From Pelargonium nanum (lineage: Eukaryota > Streptophyta > Magnoliopsida > Geraniales > Geraniaceae): a stretch of DNA of 27,474 nt. The notes below the pieces were generated by a model that saw nothing but the letters and a program-made list of their open reading frames with translations, had not been told where the DNA came from and did no database searches. Of the stretch, positions 10,035 to 23,234 are shown one piece after another. The position numbers and the translations under genes were made by a program. The number at the start of each line of letters is the position of its first letter. Positions within the stretch are counted from its first letter, which is position 1. The stretch lies in NCBI GenBank assembly GCA_036897485.1, contig JAYMTF010000993.1, forward strand, positions 1-27,474. Reading direction: 5' to 3'.

Positions 10035-13000
10035 ATTGCATTCAATATTTTCACCAATTACATTAAAGTAGGACGTGTTTTTAAAGAATATGTGCGAATC
10101 GATTAGCTCTCAATGTAGAATTTAGTCATATATCATATATATTCCTAATGGAATATCCTTTAAGACAAAATAACAAGAAAATTAAAATGCCGCATGAAAT
10201 ATGTATTTTGTAAGTATTGTTAAACTATTAGAGAAAATAATTCCAGCCATGATTTATAATTAGTTGAGACTTTTGGATCATGAGGTGATGTCACCTCATC
10301 AATTAACACTCATACTCGTCTCAATAAGTTTGTGGACGCTCCGTCTGAATCCATCTACTTTGTGTCTTGGACCTCTTAGCTGAAAATCTCAACCAATAAA
10401 TAATGATTGAGATTTCGGGTACTCAAAATTATTATCACTCTAGTGTAATGAATGACTGCAGAGATGTGAATGCAGGTCAGATGCAACCATTCAATTACTA
10501 CACTACACCAAACCATTAACCTATAATTACACAAATTACCCTTTCATTTATTTCTCCTGTTGTTTTCATTGCCAGTGTCTTCTATTTTTTGTTGGGTGAT
10601 TCATGGTTTCAAAGGAAAATCTGAACACTAAAAGAGTCACATGAGCTACAAATAAATTAAGTAAATCCTATCATAGTTACAAATTGATTTAAATTAATAA
10701 TTTGTTTTCTTTGAAAAAATCAAGTGAATTACTCAAGTCTTTTCCACTAATTATGAGTGTTATTTCACAAATGTGTTGTCTAGGCGAAGCAAATCTCGTT
10801 CGAGTTCAGACTCAAATATAATTCGTTTATCGGCTCTGAAATACTGAAGCGTCACCTTATAAATAATAATGACATTAATTTCAAGAGCTTCGGCCGGGCC
10901 GACCTACTGAAAGGTTTACCAACGGTTGAACCATTGGAGACATTGCAGATAATGTAATGTCCCATTGCCAGTGTGACTTAAAAGTCTCAATTTTCAATTA
11001 TTGGTAGGTCACTTGCTGTTGCAATGCTGGCTCAAAGAATTATATATACAATATGGTCCACTCTATTACATAGTCTTTGAACTGAATTCTTGGCATGTCT
11101 CATGACCCACATTTGCTCTACAAAATTGCCATAATCTTATGTTTATTTCAACTGAAATATTGTTAGTTCTCAAGTTTCTTGTATTGGACAATATATTGTA
11201 GATCAATACTGTTGGCTTCACATGAAAAAAATAACAATATATATTCACTATTTAGTATTTACTAATATTCTAGCATAATTATCACCCAGCCCAAGCTTCA
11301 TAGATACGATGATACAATTTGGTAAATTTGAGGTTTCTAGTATTCTAATTTTGGTTCCACCATTTCATGAACAATTTTGCCTACAAATTTACTTGGTGTG
11401 TCACTCTTCAAAAACTCAATCGCTGAATTAGGTCGAGAGTGATGAATTTGGGTCATGTGCTTACAAGTTACAATGAGGTTGAAATTTGGTCGGCGCAGTT
11501 GAAACGAGACTTTTATTATTACAGCCTTTAGTCATGATTTAGTTGTTTTCTGGTTTAGTTTGAGTAGTTTTGTAATTTGTATTTATTTTGTTATTGGATA
11601 TTATATTTATGTTTGCATTAGCTCAATGTTTAGTTAGTTTTTGAATTTCAATTATTGATTAATGAGAAACACAATTGTTTGTAACAATTGGGTCCAATTA
11701 ATGAAGTCCCCAACCATGTCCAACTATACATACCCTACTTGTGGTATTGCAAGGTTTCTCCAGCTATTTCCCAAGATTTCATGCTCTTCAAATTGACTTT
11801 ACAGGTTAAGGTACTTCACAATTTATCAAAGATATATAACCACAACAGCTACCTAGAAAATGAGAATAAAAGAAGCAATCTTTGGTATCACTTTCTCATG
11901 TATTTTGTGTGGCATTTTATATGTTGCTTTTTTCTATTCTTTGCCTAGATAGATGCATGAATTTGGGCCAAGAAAGTTGAAGTCCAAGTCTCTAAAATTT
12001 TGATGTCATATAAATTAATATTTTAACAAAAATCTCAAACTGATAACTGTTGAGATTGTGGAGTCTGATGTTGAAAAGAAAGAACAGAAAGAGAGAATAT
12101 GTGAAAAATTGAAGTAAATCGCAATAGAATCATAAAGAGTTTGACAGCTGAATCTGCCGATGAAAGTGAAACGTTTGAAGGACCCAAATAGTCGGGCGCC
12201 TAACCTTAACGGTTAACACAATTATAATTCTAAACTTTATAACCATACCACTAAGCACTAGTTGAGTTGAACTTGAATTTACAATTCTACTCTCGGTTAA
12301 ATTAACATGGTCCATTTTATATGACCCCTTAAAAAATGTGAGTCGATTTTTGTGCGTCTTTGACTTCACGTCTGAATTGCCAGCTTCTAAGTCAAAGCAA
12401 TTGATTCGAATTTTTAACAAGAATTTGCTAGGCAAAGTGATGGCGAAGCTTGAGTGAATCCAAATATCAAGATTTAAACAAAGAGGCATCATTGATCATC
12501 ACAACTGCAGCAGCTAGCATTGGAATGTGGAGAAGAAACCAAGGTCAACCCCTCCAACTGTTTCTGCAGACAAAGCTATTTACTGCTACCTAAAGTCAAC
12601 CCCTCCAGTCCACAACATTGTCATGATTAAGAAAGCTCAAAAAATGCTGTTTTGCAGTTCCACCGATCCATTAATGAAGAAGCAATAGCAATATATGATG
12701 ATAGGCTAGTTTTTGAGAACTTGCTGAATCACAGAAAGTTATGAGTTTTGACCATTTTTGCTTTCCCAATGGTTGGGATTGGGACTAAAATGAGAGAAAA
12801 GAGAGAGAGTAAAGAATTGATAGAGAAATGAATTGGACCATCTCTCCATCACCTGAAGAAGCTTTGAGTGCCTTTCATTGAATCTGTGAGCTTGGTATAA
12901 AAAAGTACATATATTACATATTGATGATATATGTGGATGGACCACACACCATGACCTGTTATGTAATTTGAATATTTCCACCATATAGTAGAAGCATGTG

Positions 13001-13067
13001 GAGTATATGTGAGCTGAGCTGTGATGAACCAACTCACTGGTCATGAATTATGAACAGAGCTGACACT

Positions 13068-13420
13068 TTGCGTCGCAACACGATACACGACACTAAATTA
13101 GTATATTAAAGTTTACACATTTTGAAATCATACCGTGTTTGTGTTATACCTTTAAAACACGCATGCATGGTTTAGTTAGTGGTGTTGTGACATGCACCAA
13201 ATGCACACTTAACTAGAATATATTTGTCAATTAATCCTACAGTATGCCAATTTACACGTTGAATAGTATTGTGTCAAAAATGTTGATTTTATCATGTAAA
13301 ATGTGTCAACATCGCCCACTTAGCTAACATGTCGTGTTCATATTATACAACCGTTTGTCGTGACACTCAGCACAAAACGAGCATGACACGCACAAGCGAA
13401 TAGCTAACGCTACTGTCATG
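13068..13420. repeat. Degenerate ACACGACAC-type repeat remnant
   Basis: The stretch is dense in CACGACAC, GTGTCGTG and similar words (for example near 13080, 13130, 13330 and 13360), in both orientations. This vocabulary is common in old plant transposon remnants. Shorter patches of it occur near 4690-4755, 8085-8105 and 24990-25025. No clear ends or duplications. Confidence 0.35.
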
Positions 13421-15289
13421 ACCCATTCATGAAATGTTCTTATTTGGAAACTTGAGACTATTTTGTGACAATATGGGTATGATCATGAGTTCATCATACA
13501 GTATCAAATGATCTGAATTGTTTTCTGAAACTTTATCATGTGGTGGTTAGCAGTTATACCATGGCTGATGGTGATGATTTTGGTTACACTAATACACTAT
13601 GGTTTCTCAGCTGAAATATATTTTGGATATCTGTTTAAACTTTGGGTTCTAAGAGGCCCATTTACAAATTGTACAATTACCATAAAGCCCACTTGTGACA
13701 TTCCTATCATGATTATACGCTAAACGATCCACTTGAGTTGGGCTTGACGTTCATTTTCAATATACCGTTTGAACGATTTAATTATCTTTTAGGGACTAAG
13801 CGTTCTAATTATTATACATGTTGACCGGTGTCTGATACAAATTTTGTTCTAAATCTTTTCAAATACGATTATATAGTCTTTGAAATTTGGAAACTATTGG
13901 TGTTTTCACGTGCTATTAGAGAAATTCTGCAAAATTTGGCCGGCGCACTCTAAACCAGCTAGAGCAAAGCTCATTTCCTACGGTTATGACACGTTTTTCT
14001 AAATCATTCCGAAATCATTTAAATGTTTGGAACATTTTGTTTTTTTTCATCCGCGATTAAAATTGTTTCGTAATTTCGTTAAATTTGGCCACGCATTCAA
14101 AATGAGCACACAATCCTAAGCTTAATTATTGGCTATGGTCATGCTCAACATTTTCCATACTCTACTTTGTCTCCCTGTTTCCCGTCATAAACGTAACAAA
14201 TGACCTCATTTTACGCACCTACAAATTTCATGGGTAGTTCCGTAAAGTAGTGACATGTGTTGTGGAACCATTCAACTATGTTGACATTTGATTTTGTGAG
14301 TATTGTTCCAGTCGCAATCCATAAACTATAGTTACTCAGACATTTTCACAAATATCCGCATAATATATGTAATTGCTATGCTTTTGCGACCTTGGAGAAG
14401 ATTGTATATACAATGTTTCTGCTTTTGTTATTTTTGATGCGCGTGGAAGCCGCAAACGGCGCTAAACAGAAGAATTGGAGTTCATGTAAAAATTCTATGT
14501 TTCAACTAATTATATTCTTTTTGGTTTAGAATGTGTTTATCATTATTTCTCTAAATAATTGTGCTGAAATAGTGTAATGAGTGTTGCAATTTCTTGAGAA
14601 GCTAACTGACTAGTTTCATATAATTTACAAATAACAATTCTAAAATCAGTTAGGTATAAGAGTAGATGTTTTTATTAAATTATTTGGTTTATGTAAAGTC
14701 ATCAATGAAATTAATTCGTTAAATTATAACATCTCATTAAAATTCAATACATCACTTTGTTTGTATTGTTTATTTAGATGAGTACGAGTGAAATGTTTTT
14801 CATATGAAAATAACATATTTTAAGAAGAGAGAGTTTCAATTGTTGTGTTTGTTAGGCATTGTTCACATTGAGCGAGCTAAACATGGTTCTCATGGGTAAA
14901 AAGGAAATATTCAGGTTTTGTGTGTTGTTTGCACGTAAGGCATGCTAATGTAATCAATACTAACCCAAGACTCTAGTTCAATTGTCTTATTAAATCTAGG
15001 TTGGGCAAAGTTTTCTAATGGACTATCACATGATATGTTGTATGATACTTTCATTAAACAAAGTTGCTTATTGTGTGAAATAGACTAAGTTTTCACATGT
15101 ATATATACATTTTGTACATTCGGATTTTAAGAACATACAGTTTCAATCAATCGATTTGATCAATACAAATCAAAACTTTAATCCACTTCTCTTACAAAGC
15201 CTAGTTTGTGTTTAGGAAAAATTAACTGGGTTAACATGCCGAAAAATTATAATTTTTCACTCTAATGGTGCGGAAGGTTTTGTTCATAT

Positions 15290-15530
15290 GATTATCAATG
15301 GAATAAGAAGATAAACAAGACAAAAATAAACTAAATAATATACCAACGCTAAGGATATTTACGTGGTTCGCCAAGTTGGTTATGTCCATGGGATGCACTT
15401 CACTTCTAACTACTATGTCGCTCTGAGTTTCAAGCTCTCTTACACTATTTCAACACCCAACTAGATTTTCTGCTACTAGATTGTATTTATACTAGAATAA
15501 AGTATAATGCAGATATAAAACATGATTACA
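15290..15530. mobile_element. Possible LTR-retrotransposon (solo LTR) remnant
   Basis: TTTACGTGGTTCGCCAAG near 15357, followed by GTTATGTCCATGGG, resembles a block found widely in plant Copia-type LTRs (ACGTGGTTCGGC followed by ACGTCCACGG). The AT-rich sequence after it (to about 15530) also fits that context. I see no intact TG...CA ends, primer-binding site or coding domain. Confidence 0.4.
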
Positions 15531-17408
15531 ACTAAAAACTAGAAATAACAAACTTCAAATTTGACATGAGAGGTTGCAGGTCCTTTAACTCAAAATAAAA
15601 ATCAGTTCAATATTATCATTGATTGAACGGCCGTTCAGCTGACCAACACGACCGTTTAGATCTCCACGCAATTTTCTTACGGATTTCATGTCATACGAAA
15701 GTGGTTCGAATTTTTCTTTTTGAACATTGGTTTCACAATCTCAACATGTTTAGACAAAATCTAGTTAGTTAGACACTTTTGATTAACAACACAAAGTCTC
15801 CATTTTGTGTTCATGGTCAAACTAAAGAAGTACCAAAACCATAAAATATTCCACCACGAGAAGGTCATGGCCATTTTCTTTTAGGCTCAAACCTCTTGCA
15901 CTTTCACATGTTCATAACTCATAACCACCATCAAAAGACTTCCATGCCCAATACTTTACTACTATTAGCTAAGCAAATAAAGAAAACAGAGCCTCACCCA
16001 TGTGTTCAAATCCTACAGTTTCTCAAAAGAATCCAAAACTTGGAAGCAAGAAGCTGCTCTGCTAGCTCTGCTCCTGTAAAAACTGTCCTGCAAGCTATAG
16101 CCTATAGCTTCACTTTCTTGTAGCCAACTGGGTTCACATGAAGTTCCATCAAGATTCCATTTTTTTGAGCCACTGCAACAAGCAAATGATCTTCCAATTC
16201 TCACCAGAATTGTCACAATCCATGTGACTCTCAACACTCTCTGGTCTCCACCACCCAATCACATGAAATCTATGTTCTTATTGTTCAAGAACTAATAATA
16301 ATAATTTGTTTTTGTTTTTGTTTTAGGTCTTCATGTGATTCCCATTCTCTTCCTTTATCAATTCTCTAATCCGTGACTTGTTCAAGTACTGACAAAAACA
16401 TACCAATTCGGTAAATCTGCAATCCCATGCTGCTCCTGCTGCTGCGCCTTTAATTATGGAATCCAAAGTCCATAAACCCAATTTATGCAGTTTTTCAGAC
16501 GTTAAAGCCTAAAGGTTATTTAAAATTCGAGCCTGGTATTAGAAATATGTTGTGAATCACTCGGGCTTTGTTTGGTAACACTGCTAAAATTGTGTAAGTG
16601 GTACGAAGGTAATTGAATTTGTAAGGAGATGTTCTAAAAGTTGAGTTTCGTGTTTTAATATATATTCGGACCAAAATGTACATTGAATATTGACCCACAT
16701 GTTTAAACTATTATAACAAACCAGATTAGGTTGCACTTATCCACAAATCAAGTGACTCCATCTTTTTTGCAGAAGCAACATCTAACATTTCAACAAAACA
16801 AAATCGACTCACCTATCGACAAATCAAGTTGACCCAAACAATATTTTATAGAAAAATTGCAAATTCATACTTGATTCCTTCAAATGAATGAACAAAAAAT
16901 CTGCTTATATTAGTCACATCTGAAACATAAATGACAGATAGTTTGAAGAAGCAATTAACTACATAACATTGGAGCAAAGATAATTCACGTTTTCTTTCTT
17001 CTCCTTCTAAGAGACCAATATTTCTACCGGAAGCATGAAGCTACTAAGTTAATCCGCTCCTTATAAAGTTCTACAAGAATTTGTCTTCGTTTTAAGCATT
17101 TTATCGGACAAACTAGTCAGATACTCAAAACAGTTTTGTTTATGCGACCCCTCCTTTAAGGAGATACTATTGTAACTAAACAAGCATTCACGAGGGTGTC
17201 ACATTTATGACTTTTTCTTGGTTTGTGAATCGTGAATTTGTTATGTATGGGTATTTCAAAAAGATTGGATAAAAGTTACGGTTTATTTGACCCCACAGCG
17301 TAACGTCCCATTTGTGCGCAGTTGATCTCGTGACCAGCATCAACGACCAACGAACTCTCTCCAACATCCTCGCTATCTTCTTGTCCTAATCTAACCTTCT
17401 TTTTCTTC

Positions 17409-17415
17409 TATAAAT
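17409..17415 (+). promoter_or_regulatory. TATA box of the GH9 endoglucanase gene
   Basis: TATAAAT lies 90 bases upstream of the ATG at 17499, in a pyrimidine-rich setting. The start of transcription would fall near 17440, leaving a 5' UTR of about 60 nt without an upstream ATG. Confidence 0.7.
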
Positions 17416-17489
17416 TGGGTCTCTCTAAATTCTTCAAATTCCATCCATCAAACACCAATTTCTCAAGTCCTAGAAGCCTTTGTGTTTAG

Positions 17490-19544
<2,055 letters not shown>

Positions 19545-19650
19545 TGCTGGAGGAGCAAAATTTGGAAGTGGATTTGGAGAAGTATTGGATATACTATAGA
19601 TAGATGCTTCCATTCCATTTTCGGGTTTAGGACTCAAGAAAATTGGAGCA

Positions 19651-19884
19651 AATTGAACTAGTTTAGTAGCTTTTTACTACGTTGTCTTTTATGTTATATG
19701 ATTGTAATGGATTATGATATGCCAATTAAACTAGTTTAGTAGCAAATTAGAAGACTCAATATTGAATGAGAAGAACGATTGGGTTCGATTTCTGCTAACA
19801 CATCTCTGAGAGCTTTAACTGTAACTTATCCTTGAATAGAGATGAGTTTGACGTGCTAAAACGATTTAAAGAAGACTCAATATT
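19651..19884. repeat. Two interleaved short direct repeats behind GH9
   Basis: AATTRAACTAGTTTAGTAGC occurs at 19651-19670 and 19724-19743 with one mismatch. AGAAGACTCAATATT occurs at 19749-19763 and 19870-19884 exactly. They look like products of local slippage or repair rather than a transposon. Confidence 0.8.
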
Positions 19885-20052
19885 TGATAAAATGCTATAC
19901 TTTCACTAACAACACAATTGACGTGTCACACCAATCAACACAACATTATAATAAAATTTGTGAGGAATAAGAATATCCAAATGGCAAGTAGTTTAGACCA
20001 AAAACAATTTTGGATTTCAAATTTTTAATTCCACAATTTACCCTTGAATATG

Positions 20053-20076
20053 AAAATAAATAAATAAATAAATAAA
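20053..20076. repeat. (AAAT)n microsatellite
   Basis: About five to six perfect AAAT units between the endoglucanase and the 7TM gene. Confidence 0.9.
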
Positions 20077-20225
20077 GAATTTGTCGCTCGATCCCTCCGC
20101 TTATTCACCATGCAAAATTACCATCCTGTCCAGACTCATCCAATAAAGATCCTGATGCAATTTCGTAATTTCCTACCTTAATCACCCTCTTGACGATTCC
20201 AAATATACCAAAAAAATATATATAT

Positions 20226-20233
20226 TATAAATT
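20226..20233 (+). promoter_or_regulatory. Probable TATA box of the 7TM gene
   Basis: TATAAATT follows a run of TA repeats about 155 bases upstream of the ATG. A TTC-rich pyrimidine patch starts some 28 bases downstream, so transcription probably begins within or just after that patch. Confidence 0.5.
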
Positions 20234-20253
20234 AAAAAAATATTCGCCTAGTT

Positions 20254-20274
20254 TTCTTCTTCTTCTTCTTCTTC
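20254..20274 (+). repeat. (TTC)n pyrimidine tract in the core promoter or 5' UTR
   Basis: Six or so CTT/TTC units between the TATA box and the start codon. Such Y-patch or GAGA-type tracts are frequent at plant transcription starts, and this one may also vary in length. Confidence 0.75.
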
Positions 20275-20342
20275 CCAAAAGCTCGATTCGCTGCCATTTT
20301 CATCTCCTACCATCAACCGTTAATTTTGAGAGATAGAGTCAC

Positions 20343-20375
20343 AGATCTGAGATTTATTCTGTAATTCTCAGATCT
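20343..20375 (+). promoter_or_regulatory. 5'-UTR hairpin just upstream of the 7TM start codon
   Basis: AGATCTGAGA (20343-20352) and TCTCAGATCT (20366-20375) are perfect reverse complements separated by 13 bases. The stem ends six bases before the ATG at 20382. A 10-bp stem here could slow the scanning ribosome or bind a protein. That role is inferred; the inverted repeat itself is certain. Confidence 0.6.
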
Positions 20376-20381
20376 ATTTCC

Positions 20382-21695
20382 ATGGCTTCTTCTTCTTCGG
20401 TTCTCTTCTGCCTCCTCCTCATCTGCGTCTCCGTTTCTGTGTCCTTCGCCGAGATCCGCTCCTCCGAGGTCCGATCCGATAACCGACCCATCATCCCCTT
20501 CGATGAATTCGGCTTCACCCACACCGGCCGCCTCGAGCTCAACGTCTCCGGCATCGTCCTCTCGAACCCAAATCCGGATCTGGACTTCTCCAAGGTCGGG
20601 TTCTTCCTCTGCACCCGCGACACCTGGCTCCATGTTCTCCAGCAGCTCGAGGACGGCGAGATCACCTGCGCTCTCCAGTCCGATCTCATCAAGACCGTCT
20701 ACACCTTCAACACCCTCAAGGGACAGAAGAGTTTCGGTATGCTCTACCGCGTCACCGACGCCGATCAGTTCACCCTCGTCTTCGCCAACTGCCTCCAGCA
20801 GCTCAAAGTGTCGATGGACGTCCGATCCTCCATGTACAACCTCGACGGAAAGACCGGAGTTCGCGATTACCTCTCCGCTGGCAAGACCGTTCTACCTAGG
20901 GTTTACTTCCTCTTCGCTCTCACCTATATTGTTCTCACCTGTCTCTGGGTTCACGTCCTCTACAAGAAGCGATTGACCGTTTACAAGATCCATTTCTTCA
21001 TGCTCGCCGTCTTGATCCTCAAGGCGTTGAATCTTCTCTGCGAGGCGGAGGACAAATCGTACATCAAGCGCACCGGAAGCGCCCATGGATGGGATGTGTT
21101 GTTCTACATATTCAGCTTCTTGAAGGGAATTACGCTTTTCACTCTGATTGTGCTGATTGGGACCGGCTGGTCGTTCTTGAAACCCTATCTGCAGGACAAG
21201 GAGAAGAAGGTTTTGATGATTGTGATTCCTCTTCAGGTTGTGGCAAACATTGCCCAGGTTGTGATTGATGAGAATGGGCCTTACGGGCAGGATTGGATCA
21301 CCTGGAAGCAAATTTTCTTGCTTGTTGATGTGGTTTGCTGCTGCGCCGTGTTGTTCCCGATCGTGTGGTCAATCAAGAACCTGCGCGAGGCTGCGACGAC
21401 TGATGGGAAGGCTGCTGTGAATTTGATGAAGTTGACTCTGTTCAGGCAATACTACATTGTGGTCATCTGCTACATCTACTTCACCCGGGTTGTGGTCTAT
21501 GCATTGGAAACGATCACATCTTATAAGTATCTTTGGACCAGCATTGTGGCTGGGGAGTTGGCTACACTTGCGTTCTATGTATTTACTGGTTTAAAGTTCA
21601 AACCAGAGGCTCATAATCCATATTTTGTGATTGATGATGAAGAGGAAGAGGCTGCAGCGGAAGCATTGAAGCTTGAGGATGAGTTCGAGTTGTAA
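20382..21695 (+). CDS. GOLD-domain seven-transmembrane protein (GPR107/lung-7TM, CAND-type)
   Basis: One uninterrupted frame of 437 aa. Residues 1-23 form a signal peptide (probable cleavage after SFA). A luminal or extracellular domain of about 150 residues follows, with a potential glycosylation site Asn54 (NVS) and cysteines at 77, 96 and 137. Seven hydrophobic helices then lie near 174-194, 201-221, 238-260, 276-294, 309-329, 355-376 and 383-403. The cytosolic tail is strongly acidic (DDEEEEAAAEALKLEDEFEL). This order matches the lung-seven-transmembrane (LUSTR) family, now grouped with GPR107/GPR108 and TMEM87 as GOST proteins. Animal members act in Golgi and endosomal trafficking; Arabidopsis relatives were listed as candidate G-protein-coupled receptors (CAND), though receptor function is unproven. 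The ATG at 20382 is the first in the inferred 5' UTR, and no start nearby would give a better signal peptide. The 5' half is markedly GC-rich compared with the 3' half. Confidence 0.93.
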   Translation: MASSSSVLFCLLLICVSVSVSFAEIRSSEVRSDNRPIIPFDEFGFTHTGRLELNVSGIVLSNPNPDLDFSKVGFFLCTRDTWLHVLQQLEDGEITCALQSDLIKTVYTFNTLKGQKSFGMLYRVTDADQFTLVFANCLQQLKVSMDVRSSMYNLDGKTGVRDYLSAGKTVLPRVYFLFALTYIVLTCLWVHVLYKKRLTVYKIHFFMLAVLILKALNLLCEAEDKSYIKRTGSAHGWDVLFYIFSFLKGITLFTLIVLIGTGWSFLKPYLQDKEKKVLMIVIPLQVVANIAQVVIDENGPYGQDWITWKQIFLLVDVVCCCAVLFPIVWSIKNLREAATTDGKAAVNLMKLTLFRQYYIVVICYIYFTRVVVYALETITSYKYLWTSIVAGELATLAFYVFTGLKFKPEAHNPYFVIDDEEEEAAAEALKLEDEFEL

Positions 21696-23234
21696 GCTGC
21701 TGATTTGCATAAGAAAATGGTGTTGTAGGATTCTGCTAGTGGCTGTCCAGAAGATGATGCAGTGATCAAATTGGTTGAGGTAGAGTTTTACTATTGCAAT
21801 GGTCAAGCTGTTCAAGTTGACCGTTATAGGAACTATGGAGATATAATTTGTTTTATGTTTTGATTTTCTTTTTTTATTGGTTGATGATCTACTGTGCTTG
21901 TCTCTCAATTGCAGAGTATGTGTAAGTAGTGGTTCCAAATGTTTATGGTAATTTTGAGAATTGGTAGCCTTTTGGCTTGCTCTAGAGTTCAAATTTTAGT
22001 TATAATGAAGCTTAGCTACTAGTTTGTTCTTAGTTTCATAAGGATGACACAAAAAATGTGTCTGTTAAGGAGCATAATGATGATGCTACTAGTTAGAATA
22101 ATGTGCATTTTATTTGTTGAATATAACTGTGTAGTTCTTGTTAGAGATTGAAATGGGTTTTCAATCCAGAATGACGTAGTTGTGATAAAAGAATGAAGCA
22201 ACTAGAATATACGAAGAAACAAAGAAACCATTTGAGTAGTGACTGCACAATTGAATGCACAGCTATCCTTCATTTCTAATTTTTCTATGCACTCAATGTT
22301 TCTTTCCTGGTTCATTTTTTTATTAAGGTGTATTGTTGTCCTGAGTTTACTTTGTTTGTTTGAAGAAGCTTAGCAATCTGAAATTTTGTTTCTATATAAT
22401 GTTATGAGATCATCTCAAATCCTTTGTAGTGCTAAAGTATTGGTAGTATGATAAGCCTAATCAGCTAGTAGAATAAGTTAAATGCTACATAATTTCAGCT
22501 TTGACACAAAGGCAGTGCAAACATGATATGAAGCTGAAGCAGTTCCAGAATAGTTTTTTTTTTTTTTTTATACAATGGTTTCTGTTTTTCTGGTAGAATT
22601 TCTTCGAAGGGGTTCTCGGGAGTCCTTTGTAAGTTTGTGTTGTGAGCCTCTGAGCATTTGACTGTTAGTTTCCAATTCTTTACCTCTAGGCCTTCTTTTC
22701 TTCTGTGTGTAACAGATTCTATGAATCACTAGAAAACCTTTTCGTGTTCACATTTTTTATAGCTTGATGAACATGCTTGTGTATATGGACATCTATAAAT
22801 GAAGGAAACTGTCAAACACTTTCTCTGAACATTGTTCAAATCATCAAAGATGGTGATTAGGGTATAGCATCTTAGCAATTTTCTGTCCTAAACCATTGTT
22901 CGGGCACCATCAGCCGTAGTGACTATGATTTTAGACTGACCTTCATGAGAGTATCTAGTCACTAAGTATATTTAAATCTATTCCAAAAATGCATTTCCTA
23001 ATATATTTTATTTTGAATAATCTAGAAGTTTATTTCTTGAACTTTTAATAAACACCCTGAAAGAGAAGTAAAATATGTCTTATACCCTGAGGTGGTATGC
23101 AAATTAGACCAGGAAAGCATTGTTTTGCTAGGAAATGACACATTCCTTGTGATTCTTCTTCTAGCTTTGTAGTAGAGTGGTCTATGCCTCTAGCTTTGCA
23201 TGCCAGTGATTTATTCGAAATCTAGGGTTTGCAG

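Larger units (their letters stand above)
10038..17400. other. Gene-poor intergenic region
   Basis: More than 7 kb without a convincing gene. Open frames at 11688-11948 (plus), 12130-12492 (minus), 12739-13044 (minus), 13538-13723 (plus) and 16013-16258 (minus) show no recognisable domain or splice context. The region contains weak retroelement-like and ACACG-rich remnants and two notable palindromes, listed separately. A 13-base repeat GTCAACCCCTCCA occurs at 12544 and 12595. The last several hundred bases should be the promoter of the endoglucanase gene. Confidence 0.55.
19545..20220. other. GH9 3' flank and upstream region of the 7TM gene
   Basis: The first 200-250 bases should be the endoglucanase 3' UTR. 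The rest is AT-rich spacer between two genes in the same orientation. It holds nested short direct repeats (19651-19884) and a tetranucleotide microsatellite. No gene seen. Confidence 0.6.

Noticed and set aside
10783-10860. Possible third SINE with CGTTCGAGTTC
   Set aside because: The B-box match is imperfect and there is no A box, tail or flanking duplication.
11688-11948. 86-codon plus-strand frame with a hydrophobic C-terminus
   Set aside because: The hydrophobic end comes from a T-rich tract; no promoter or homology is recognised.
12130-12492. 120-codon minus-strand frame
   Set aside because: No recognisable domain, no splice-linked partner exons, and AT-rich composition like the surrounding non-coding DNA.
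12739-13044. 101-codon minus-strand frame
   Set aside because: Low-complexity His/Tyr/Ser-rich translation with no family resemblance and no core promoter.
20503-20976. 157-codon plus-strand frame and antisense frames inside the 7TM CDS
   Set aside because: Out-of-frame shadows of the 437-aa protein, low-complexity Ser/Pro/Arg sequence.
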